Part shown: positions 37,691-47,722 of the stretch, in pieces
Numbering within the stretch: the stretch's first letter is position 1
Layout: every line of letters begins with the position of its first letter
NCBI RefSeq assembly: GCF_947623445.1
Contig: NC_135244.1
Coordinates: 806,001-870,000, forward strand
Direction: 5' to 3'
From: Clavelina lepadiformis
Lineage: Eukaryota > Chordata > Ascidiacea > Aplousobranchia > Clavelinidae
Length of the DNA: 64,000 nt
The notes under the pieces: model-generated
What the model saw: the letters and a program-made list of their open reading frames with translations, nothing else
The model's database searches: none
What the model was told of the DNA's origin: nothing
Translations under genes and position numbers: made by a program

Positions 37691-40600
37691 AGTTTGTGCT
37701 GGTTACAAAAAAGAACTTACACTGAAAAAGCGGACACAAAAAATAAATTGCAATTGATAAAGTCTGCAACAAAACCCTTAACTAATGCACAAAGCTAAGC
37801 CTGAAGCCCTGATCGACAGGATCAATTTATCACGTGAAGCTCGCAGTGAGTTTCGCCTAGGATGTGTATAAGATGAGAGCCAAGCCTGGTGTATCCCCTC
37901 CCTAAAACTTTCTCTAAACACGTCATGCTACGCTTGAATGATTTTGTTCTAGCCTTCTACTCGAAGATTATGTTGGATCAAAAGTACAGAGCAGAAGTTA
38001 ACCTAACTACTTCCAATAATAATTTACTGGAACAAGTTCACGAAAGTGAATTGCGAAGGGAACAATATTATAATTAGACATAACTTAATCGTATGAATTA
38101 CCGGTATTTAATAGCAAGCCAGACTAGACGTTTAACTGAAAACTAACCTCGCAACGACGTTATTTAATGGCTCGAAGGTTTCGTGCAACACCGAAGTCTT
38201 TATGTTGTAAGCTCGGTCGCAATGAACAAACCGTTAAGCAGAAGCAACCCTCGCAATTTTTAATGTCAGGATGAGCAGTGACAAAAACACAAAAGCTTGG
38301 TCACGACGCCTTTCTCTATATAGCAGCATACGTCATCTGATACCCAAAGCTCACACAAACGTTTCAAAGCAATTTTCACTCACAACGCTCCAGAAGAGTG
38401 AAATTGAATTGCCTCTGAGCACTGTAAAATATATTTACTTATTCGTGGCAGTAACCTTCTGTGCTTTGATGCTTTGGCACGAAGGCTGTACAGTGTCCTC
38501 TGTACATTCAAAGCACACTGAGAACAAGAGAACGGAAAAATACAAAATTTAGCAAACAATAATAAAAAATATTAAAAAAATATTCTAGAACTTGCTGCTC
38601 AAGTCGAAAAATTGGTGCATTATGAGTCGACATATGCTTCTTTGTTATTCAACACATGGCCTACAATTGGATGAATTTTTGTTATTAACATGTAATGCCT
38701 AATCCTAGACACAGTAATTCAATTATATGCAACAAATATCAACGGTAACACAGAAAATGCAAAAATATCAAGTTTAATTCCTATTTCTATTGGATAAGTT
38801 TTATCAATATCGGCCTTTAACCTTATACTTGTAACCGCTGTTTCAAGTCAACTCAGTTAGTATTCTGAGACCACCTTCTGTGCTATCTGACCAAAGCACT
38901 CGCGACCTATATCAGCTATATATAACCTACTTGTAGCAACGCGCATTAGCTTGTTTACGATCATGGATGGATCCTGCCATGAAAAGTCCCTTTCTATACC
39001 AAACATTCCAAGCAATTTGCTCTAGTAGCTATTTCTACATTGTATGTGCTACGCCAGTAACAATACATCGTGTTTGCTATGAAAGTAAACTTTCCACCAT
39101 TGTTCTACGTTTATATCGATCGATGCGCAACCATTTCTATTTGTATTGTGGCCATTCAGCTTCCCAGATTCTGCTCATATTGAAAAGACTATATCACACA
39201 ACTGAAAGTCGTATCATTTTACAACAAAATACTACACATATGGTAAGGGTTTTGTCACTAAACGCAACAAGTCAATTTTAAATTGTGTTTGATTGTACTG
39301 TAGCATAAAATGTTGTCCGTTCCACAAATGCTACTTTTGTAACGAAAGAAAGCGCAAGATCCAATCGGCGATAACAGTTGAAGTGTCCACGAATCATCAA
39401 TAATTTTAACTCATTCTACTTCACCACTAGCATCATACTGATTGTTATAAATAGCTGTAATGCATTCTAACAACTTTCTAACCTTCATACTACTGTAACT
39501 GATCGTTATGAACTAAGTCAATAGGTTTAAAAACTTTCATTGGTTCGGATTCTTCTGTGAACGGTTGAAGACGCTTCCAGGGAAATAAATTTACAACATA
39601 GTTTCTCAGTAAGAATGTGAACGAAAGTTAAACTTCAAATCTGTAAAACAAATGTTCAGCTCAGTTCAAAATTACCAACAGCCCAGAGAGACTTACTTGA
39701 AAAACGATGAATTTAAGGTTTCTTTACTTATTAAAAAGATTGGTCAAAATATCAGAGATACCGCAATTACAAAAAAATCAAGTATTGTGGATTGTGGCCA
39801 ATTTTACGCGTGGCTCGTCATTCCCAGCTGGTCTTTGGTGACGAGCGGGTAAACAAACTTTCCCTATTTTCGCACAACGCTAAAGTTGATAAATATCTGA
39901 TTTGAAGGTCTGAAAGCAAGAAAAAAAAACAGCACTACATACGGCCAATTTAGCGATTAGATTTTCGAACTGCATCCTCTTAAATATAGGGACAGGGAGT
40001 CTTTAGGTTCATCGAACTGATGCGTAACATCTTTAAAGGGAAATTGCCCACAGCCACTAAAAAGCAGAAACGATGCCAAAATAGAAAATAATTCCAAACG
40101 TCTAACATTGTTGCTGCTTGACTCAGATACAGATTTAATTTCTTCTGCCGATAATCGACTACTGTAATGCTTTAGAAAGATAAACATTTATCATTGAAAC
40201 AACAACAGCAGTAGGCCTATATATACTGTGTATAGGCCTATAACAACAGCAGTAGGCCTATATATACTGTGTATAGGCCTATAACAACAGCAGTAGGCCT
40301 ATATATACTGTGTATAGGACTATATATACTGTGTATAGGCCTATAGAATAACGATTATTGTTTTTTTTATTATTCAAGTCGTAAAATCTTCATATAGAAT
40401 GATAAACAAAATCTTATGTGTTGATGTCAACACTGTATAAATCACTGTTTAAATCACCGTCATTGTTTAAATTGGTTCCAGTAATTTGGGTAATATTCAT
40501 GAAATACATCTTTTCCAATTGATTCGTCTGCTAAGTTATTTCTACTATGCTTAAAATATTCATGTTTTATGGCGAAGAAAAAATTAAGTACCTTTAAACC

Positions 40601-40714
40601 CGAATTATTAAGTTTCCATACGAAGAAAACCGGAACCTTATAACAGCAGAATTGGTATAACATTAGTTGGGAGAGCCCAGAGATGCGCAGGATGACGTGC
40701 TTGACGTCAATCAT
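37691..40714. other. Intergenic region between the NLR and the homeobox array
   Basis: About 3 kb lies between the NLR start and the first array unit. It holds short frames without motifs at 38271-38552 (93 codons, one possible membrane helix, VKYIYLFVAVTFCALML) and 38967-39281 (104 codons), neither with splice or codon support, and a minisatellite at 40200-40346. I call no gene here. Confidence 0.45.
40200..40346 (+). repeat. Minisatellite, 41-bp unit, about 3.5 copies
   Basis: Tandem copies of a unit contain AACAACAGCAGTAGGCC followed by TATATATACTGTGTATAGG. The unit is itself partly palindromic (AGGCCTAT ... ATAGGCCT), so each copy could form a hairpin. The last copy is shortened. Confidence 0.85.
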
Positions 40715-40757
40715 CCTGTGTGTGACCAATTTGCCTTTAAAAATTGTTAACTCGCTT

Positions 40758-40810
40758 TTTATGCGCGAGGCTATTATTGCCTAATTAGTGATTTCGTGAT
40801 GGTGACGTAG
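40758..40810 (+). promoter_or_regulatory. Conserved 5' module, unit A
   Basis: The segment contains GCGCGAGG, TAATTA (40782-40787), TGATTT and GTGACGTAG in fixed order and spacing. It is kept almost unchanged in all five complete 5' regions, about 400 bp upstream of the ATG, while nearby sequence has drifted. TAATTA is a classical homeodomain site core and GTGACGTAG is CRE-like. A promoter or 5' UTR role is inferred. Confidence 0.5.
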
Positions 40811-41206
40811 GAAGATTCCAATCTGTACTGGCGCAGGCTGCGGAGCGGTTTTCACAAGAAACAGTTTTCGTTTTGTTGTTTGCGTTTGAAGTTGTGTGAT
40901 GGTTTACAACCTTTAAATATTTGCAAAGTTTGAAAGTTGCAGAGCCAGACATAAATGAGGATGGGTTTGTCGACAAGTGCTGCAACGCAGGTGTTTGAAA
41001 TTTTGACTAGTTCTTTTGGATTTTATGATGTCATAATCAGATCTGAGCAGTAAACCTCACACCTCAACCTGTTGCTACAGATTTTATGTTTTGTTTAAGT
41101 TAAAGTTCTGACTGTGCCGAGACTGTTAAAAACCAAGATTTTACATAAAACGATTCGACATTTTCCCCCGGGAAAATTATTTTTAAGTTAGGCAGATATC
41201 TTAAAA

Positions 41207-43426
41207 ATGTGTAAGTATTTGTTGAAAATATTTGATGTTACTGGTTATTTAATATATTTGTTGTTGTTGTTCCTAAGATTCATTGGTGCTAGATGTTCGA
41301 ACACTAAATGAAAAATTGCACTATTCCTCCCTAACTCAGTTTTTCAACCTGTTAGAACTAACCATTGTGCTTTTTCACTTCAAAAAAATTTCAAGAAAAA
41401 TAAACTCCCAGCTTACAATATTCGACCTGTAGTAATATTATGATCCTTGATTAAAAGCTGTGTTTGATGTAAAAGGATAATTTTGCATTTATTTTAGCAG
41501 ATAGAAAGAAAAAGAAACACGATACAGGAACGGTTTTATCCAACGAACAAATCAAGATACTTGAGAATGAGTATCAACGCAGCAAATACATCAGCTTTGA
41601 TAGACAGAAAGAACTTGCTGAGGAATTCAATGTGAAAGTATATGTGATTACAGGATGGTTTCTTGAACGTCGTTCAAATGACCAATATCAAGCCAGAGAG
41701 AAAACTAAGCTACCGCCAAACTCAATTAACCTCAACGAAAACGCTTCTCCAAGCTCATCGTTGTTTACAACAGCGACACCTGTGGCAGGACTTCAGTCTG
41801 TCGACTCTAGTCCGACGTCTTACTTTCCATTCCACCATTACATGACGTTTCCAAGTCTAGATGGAGTTGGTCCGACAAGTGTGACGTCACAAGGAAACAG
41901 CTCAAGATCTGGCCAAGCTGCTGTTGCCGACACCACGCCGAGTATGTTATTGTGTAACAAAAATTTATTAAGAGATTTGCTATAAACCAACTGATATTTC
42001 TCGATCGTTTTTACTTCAGCAAGTAGTCAGCAAAACACAACAATCCAACATCAGTATTCGAATCAGCAGGGAGTCTTACGGAAGAAAGAAGTTCAACACC
42101 GCCCTGATTACAGCGACTTTGAAAAAAGAAAATCTGATATATTATCGCATTTGAACTCCTTCATTCTAAGGAACTTATAACTAAAAAGAAAGCAATAGAA
42201 GGAGAACACGTGTTGTACCACCGGCGATATCTTTGGATGTGTCTGTGTTACTTGACCGTTTTTAATTGTTTAGGATGAAGAGGTTTGAATCCAACCGACA
42301 TGAGCTTGAAACAAGCGACGCTGCCAATATTATGAAGCATACACAAGGAAGCTTCGACGAGCAGCATCGAATTCATTCCTCCTACCACGGTCAATCTTCG
42401 CATCAACGCCAGGTCAGTGATGACGCAGCAGCTTCATCGTCATATTCTGAAATGGCTTCGTTCACCAACTCTGCACCAGGTAAATATATTTGGCGATATT
42501 AAAGTAAGTTTTAAAATCCAGGTAATATTTTCCAGTTATTTTTCAGCTGAAGAAATTCCATTTGACTGTCGAGATCAGGATTTTACAATGAAGCAGTTGG
42601 ATTTTTTGGAGGATGAATTTGTTTACTGGGAAAGCCTCCAACCTTTGAGATTGTGGTACATTTCTTGTGCACTCAAAGTACCCGAATGGATGGTTGAACG
42701 GTGGTTTGAGATAAGACGCAAATCAATCAAACAGACATCAAAGAGAAAGTTTCCAACGTCTGCATCAAACACCCAGAGCACAGGTATGCCTCATGTACAT
42801 ACACCGTATATATGTATTGCAGTATAGGAACGTGTTGAATAATCCCGCCTCGTTGCATGAAGAACAGTAGTAGTAGTAGTAGTAGTAGTAGTCAAGACGT
42901 AGTCAGGATATTAATGAGATTTAATGACGTAACAATTTACTTCTTTTAATAATAACCAGGTAGACGTCTACTAGATTTAGAGGAGGAACCTAAAAAACCA
43001 TCCAGGAAGCGTTGGGCATATTCAGACGAACAGAATGCCGGATTGCAAGTAGCTTATGACGAAAGTCGCTTCCTTACTAACGAGAGAACAATTGCTCTGG
43101 CGATATATTTCGTAATACCTGTACGACGAGTGGAAAACTGGTTTCACAATCGTACCAGGACACGTCGAGGAGCTTACTTAAAGCAGAAGAGACTTGACAA
43201 AATACAACAAAATAAACAGAGTACTTCAAGCTCATCGTTGGCAGCATTACCGTCATCACACATCCACAGACAAGATCCATCTCAGCAAGATGGGAATGAG
43301 CTGGACTACCTCGATGGAAATTTGACTAAGAAAATCGACCAATCCAATGAATTGGCTCCACTTGACGTCTATGACGTGATCCATGTTTTAGGTGATCAGC
43401 AAGATGACGCCAATGAACCAATTTAA
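41207..43426 (+). CDS. Divergent triple-homeodomain protein, copy A
   Basis: The inferred exons are 41207-41210 (ATG+T), 41501-41941, one starting at 42020, 42274-42479, 42547-42783 and 42975-43426. Homeodomain 1 starts in exon 2 (YRKKKKHDTG ... ITGWFLERRSND), homeodomain 2 fills exon 5 (QLDFLEDEF ... VERWFEIRRKS), and homeodomain 3 opens the last exon (KPSRKRWAYSDEQNAGL ... VENWFHNRTRTRR). Each has exactly 37 residues from the helix-1 Gln to Trp48, as in canonical homeodomains. Residue 51 is Glu, Ile and Asn respectively. Linkers are Ser/Gln/Thr-rich. The protein ends VYDVIHVLGDQQDDANEPI, shared by the array. It is presumably a nuclear DNA-binding regulator. The exon coding EGQVNAEA... in copies D and E is missing, replaced by an AGT repeat, without loss of frame. 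The end of exon 3 is unresolved. AATAAA lies at 43609. No orthologous family recognised. Confidence 0.75.
42866..42892 (+). repeat. (AGT)n repeat replacing an exon in unit A
   Basis: About nine AGT triplets lie where units D and E carry an 81-bp exon. Unit C has the same replacement with four to five triplets (about 49456-49470). The array seeds it, since the lost exon ends with AGTAGTCAAG in unit E. Confidence 0.8.
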
Positions 43427-45105
43427 CAGAGCAAGTTGCCCCCCGGGTTTTCTTGTTATTCATTGTTTATCTTGGACGATCTTAATTGATTTTATGAAAG
43501 CTTGTTGCAACAAGATAATTTATAACCGCTGTAAAGAATTTTTATTTGGCAACGATTTTCTTTTGATTTTAGAGTTGGTTTTCTACGTTTTATATCCGTT
43601 TTCCGCAAAATAAAATACAAGCATCATCGTTAAATACTGGTGCAACTATTAACTGCTACAGAGACCTTGTCAAGGATTTCGATATTGATGAAAAAGTACT
43701 CTGGATTATACAAGATGCAATATTGTCAAGAAGAAACTATTAAAATCAACGTTGAAAGCAGTGATTTTGTCGAAATAAGAAGGTCGCAACTTGCTCGAAG
43801 ATTCCAGCAAAGGTTTTTGTTTCTGATTTCTATCTTTTTCTATTTCTATTTCTATCTTTCTTTCTGATTTCTATCAAGTAGATCCAGTTGCAAAAATAAA
43901 AACAATTTGCGTTGATCATTTTGGCTTTGAACGTGTAGTGAGTGACTGCTTACGTCGAATTTTAGATTCCTTCAGTTTATGTGAATGTACCGTAATAGAT
44001 AGTTCTTAAAATGTTTTGGCAATTATGATGGTGGGATACAAAATCTCATCTAAGTGACCAAGCTTATTTAGAATTAAATACAAATTGAGAAATGTTACTT
44101 TGAATTGTTTAAGATAGGCCTTCGGATGGGCCTACAGCCAATTAAGTGCAAAGGAGCTTGGACGAGAAAACTACTGTGTGCATCAGTTTGTATGTTTTTC
44201 CTGATATATTTTCTTAATATCATGGAAGTGAAGCCACGTTTAGACTTTACAATTTCAGTATTTTTATCCTCCAGAGGGCACCATTTGCAAAAGTACTGTG
44301 TTGGCTACATACATTTAAACAAATTGTTACCTTAATACATTCGCTCCATGTAGTAGCTTATTATTCAATAATTATTTGAAAACCGAGCATTAATGTTTAA
44401 CGTTTATTTCATTTTGCGTTAAAAATGTTTAAAATGAAACAACTAGCGCTAAAATCGACATGAATTCTTTGCAATATTACCTGTCAGAGTATATGACAAC
44501 AGAAACCAAACATTATTTGAAGCAATAAGCTTCCATAAAACAAACACAATTGCTCTAAAATAAACAATGTCACGCATTAATAAAAGTTTTAAAGCAACAC
44601 ATAATTTTATTTTTGCGTGTTACCGCCTTCATGATGATCATTTAAGTTAGCTATGGTGTCGTTATTTGGAGCCACAAAGCTATTAATTGCATGATAACAG
44701 TAGTCAACTTTTGACAATGACAACGTTATTGGACTTGAACTGCAACTCGAAGTGATGAAACAAGGAGCTTCTTTCTTGCATGCATGTCGGCGTCTTTAAT
44801 CCGGGCTTTATATTCTGATTTTCGTTCCGAAAACTCTGAAGTTTACAGTACCTCAAATTTCGGTTGAACAAAACGTTTGGATGCTTTAAGTTTCTTTGTG
44901 ATCCCTGTCAATCTGCAATGAAGGGAGAAGCAACAAATTGCATCTTTTAAAATCATCATTTTTTCCAATGAAAATTCTATCTAGTTTTCACATCTGGATC
45001 GAGTGCTTTTTGCTGAAAAATCCATGTTTTTAAAACTTAATTGGTTTTACAAAAACTTTTATTTCAACAATGCTAAATATGTCTACCTGCTGTAGTACAC
45101 ATAGA
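43427..45105. other. 3' flank of unit A and unique spacer
   Basis: The conserved 3' flank of unit A (to about 44600) has AATAAA at 43609-43614. About 500 bp without similarity to the other units follows (44600-45105). Short frames at 43640 and 44105 are not conserved between units. No gene is supported. Confidence 0.5.
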
Positions 45106-45498
45106 AGAAATGCCGGATTGCAAGTAGCTTATGATGAAAGTCGCTACCTTAGTAACGAGAGAACAATTGCTCTGGCGGTATTTTTCGTATTAGCTTTCCA
45201 TCGTGTACAAAACTGGTTTGGTTCTTGTACCAGGAGACGTCGAGCTGGCTTAAAGCAGAAAAGACACGAAGGAAACAAACAGAACCAACAGAGTACTTCA
45301 AGCTCATCGGTGGTAGCATTGACGTCATCACACATCCACGGGCAAGATCCGTCTCAGCATGATGGGAACGAACCGCAATACTTCGATGGAAATTTGATTA
45401 ACGAAAACGACCAATCCAATGAATTGGCTTCACTTGACGTCTATGACGTGATCCATGTCTTAGGTGATCAGCAAGATGACGCCAATGAGCCAATTTAA
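45106..45498 (+). pseudogene. Array unit B: 3' fragment of a triple-homeodomain gene
   Basis: Only the last exon survives, beginning inside homeodomain 3 (NAGLQVAYDESRYLSNERT) and reading cleanly to the shared C-terminus and TAA. The first 20 or so residues of that homeodomain, both other homeodomains and the 5' module are absent, and the upstream 500 bp is unrelated. Residue 51 is Ser (WFGSCTRRRR). It is a truncated duplicate. An upstream ATG (45070) would give a 142-aa frame but nothing suggests that it is expressed. Its 3' flank, with AATAAA at 45680, continues into unit C and is nearly identical to the C-D interval, so the truncation or duplication is fairly recent. Confidence 0.75.
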
Positions 45499-47045
45499 CA
45501 GAGCAAGTTGCCCACCGGTTTTCTTGTTATTTGTTGTTTATCTTGGACGATCTTAATTGATTTTATGAAAGCTGGTTGCAGCGAGATATTTTATAACCGC
45601 TTTAAAGATTTTTTATTTGACAACGATTTTCTTCTGATTTTAGAGTTGGTTTCCTACGTTTTATTGCCGTTAACCGCAAAATAAAATACAAGCATCATCG
45701 TTAAATCTTGTTTTAATTATCAAATGCTACAAAAATTAAAAAACGACAAGTAAGAGAATATTTTTTAATTGAAATATGTTTTCTCCAAAGTACGATTCAA
45801 TGCGTTTCTGCAAGACCTTTTCAAGGACATTGACGTCATACTGCAACTGTTAGAATCAACATTGAAAACAGTGATTTTGTCGAAATAAGAAGGGTGCGCA
45901 ACTTATTAAAAGACTCCAACAAATATATTTTTTTGAGCTGTATCAAGTAGATCCAGTTGGAAAAATAAAAACATTTTGCATTGATCATTTTGGCTTTAAG
46001 CGTGTAGTGAGTGACTGCTCTTATCGAATCTTAGATCCCTTCAGGTTATGTAAATGTAACGTAATAGATAGTTCTTATAAATTTTTTGGCAATTATTATG
46101 GTGGGATACAAAACTCATCTAAGTGACCAAGCTTGCTTAGAAGCAAATGCAAATTTAAAAATGTTACTTTGCATTGTTTAAGATAGGCCTTTGGATGGGC
46201 CTACAGCCAATTAACCATAAAAGAACTTGGACGAAAAAACTGCTGTGTGCATCATCTTTTATGTTCCTACTGATATAATTTCTTAATGTCATGGAAGTGA
46301 AATCACGTTAAGACTTTACGGTTGCAGTATTTTTATCCTCAAGAGAGCGCCATAATCAAAACTACTGTGTAGACTACATAAATTAAAACGCATTATTACC
46401 TTAATACAGTCGTTCCATGTAGTAGCTTATTATTCAATAATGAATTTCAACCGAGCAATAATGCTTAAAGTTTATTTCATTTTGCGTTAAAAATGTTTAA
46501 AATAAAATAACCAGCGCTAAAATCGAGGCGATTCCGAATTCCTATTCCTATTATATTCCGAATTCGAATTTCGAATGCGAATGCATTCGAATGCGAATTC
46601 CTATTACTTATTACCTTAATACAGTCGTTCAATGTAGTAGCTTATTATTCAATATTTATTTGCAACCGAGCATTAATGCTTAAAGTTTATTTCATTTTGC
46701 GTTAAAAATGTTTAAAATGAAACAGCTAGGGCTAAAATCGAGACAAATTCTGTGCAATATCATTTGTCATTATATAAGACGACTGAAACCAAATATTATT
46801 TGTTGCAATAACCTTCAATAAATCAAACACAATTGTTCTAAAATGAACAGTGATATGCATTAATAAAAAATTTTAAGGCATCTAGATATTCGGTGAAAAT
46901 ATTCCTTTTCTTTAAAACATATATTTTTCTGCAGAAACCATATCGCTTGAACCATTTAAAAGTCATTTCATGCTTTAAACAGTACTGGCTCCGTGCTTTG
47001 AATACATGATTTTGTTTCTGTTCATGGAACGTTTTTACAATCAAC
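45499..47045 (+). repeat. 3' flank of array unit B
   Basis: The flank is nearly identical to that following unit C (50002-51330). It differs by an AT-rich palindromic insert (46540-46605) made of GAATTC and GAATGC words, after which a block of about 130 bp that begins TACCTTAATACAGTCGTTC is repeated (46400-46530 and 46612-46740). No gene is seen. Confidence 0.65.
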
Positions 47046-47088
47046 CTGTGTGTGATCAATTTGCCTTTAAAAATTGTTAACTCACTTT

Positions 47089-47140
47089 TTATGCGCGAGG
47101 CTATTATTGCCTAATTAGTGATTTCGTGATGGTGACGTAG
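47089..47140 (+). promoter_or_regulatory. Conserved 5' module, unit C
   Basis: Same arrangement as in unit A, with TAATTA at 47112-47117, then TGATTT and GTGACGTAG. Confidence 0.5.
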
Positions 47141-47722
47141 GCAGAATCCATTTTGTGCTGGCGCAGGCTGCGGAGCGGTTGTGAAAAGAAATAGTTTCGT
47201 TTTGTTACTTGCGTTTGAAGTTGTGTGATGGTTTGGAACCTTTAGAAAGTTTGCAAAGTTTGAAACTTGCGGAGCCAGACATAAATGAGGATGGGTTTGT
47301 CGACAAGTGCTGCAACGCTGGTGCTTGAAATTTTGACTAGTTCTTTTAGATAAAAAGCAAGGCAATAAATCTTACAGTTTTGTGATGTCATAATAAGGTC
47401 GGAGCTATAAACCACACACCTCAATCTGTTGCTAAAAATTTTACTTTTTACTTACATACGTTTAAGGTTTGCTTGTGCTGAGAATGCTAGAGCTTTGTAA
47501 TTTTTTAATAAACTTTTACAATATTGCTTCTTTAGAAAACTGAGTTCATAATCATGTCTGATCATATTCAGCAACAAAACTAAACTCTATTTGTTGTAAC
47601 AGATGTTACTTAAGTTAAAGTTCTGACTGCGCCGAGTCTGTTAAAAATTAAGATTTTACGCAAAACGCTTCGTTATTTTCACCCTGAAACCTTGTTTTGA
47701 AGTTAAGGAAGAAATGATTAAG

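Larger units (their letters stand above)
40715..44600 (+). repeat. Homeobox array unit A
   Basis: This is the first unit of the tandem array. Similarity to the other units starts near CCTGTGTGTGA (40715) and ends near 44600, after which 500 bp is unique. It holds the conserved 5' module, a gene with three homeodomains and a conserved 3' flank. Its 3' flank is of the same subtype as unit E and differs from units B, C and D just after the poly(A) signal. Confidence 0.8.

Noticed and set aside
38271-38552. 93-codon ORF with one hydrophobic segment
   Set aside because: No homology that I can recognise, AT-rich codons, and no regulatory or splice context. Left as intergenic.
38967-39281. 104-codon ORF rich in Ser/Tyr/Leu
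   Set aside because: No motif or coding signature. Compatible with chance.
45144-45335. Minus-strand ORFs opposite homeodomain 3 (also 43077-43280, 49632-49855)
   Set aside because: Antisense shadows of the last exon. They have no independent motif and are interrupted at different places.
47111-47365. Minus-strand ORF with CSTCRQTHPHLCLA-type sequence recurring in the 5' region of all array units
   Set aside because: It recurs because the DNA is duplicated. Length, start and even reading frame differ between copies (A and E use another frame), and there is no splice or codon support, so it is read as a shadow of the conserved 5' module.
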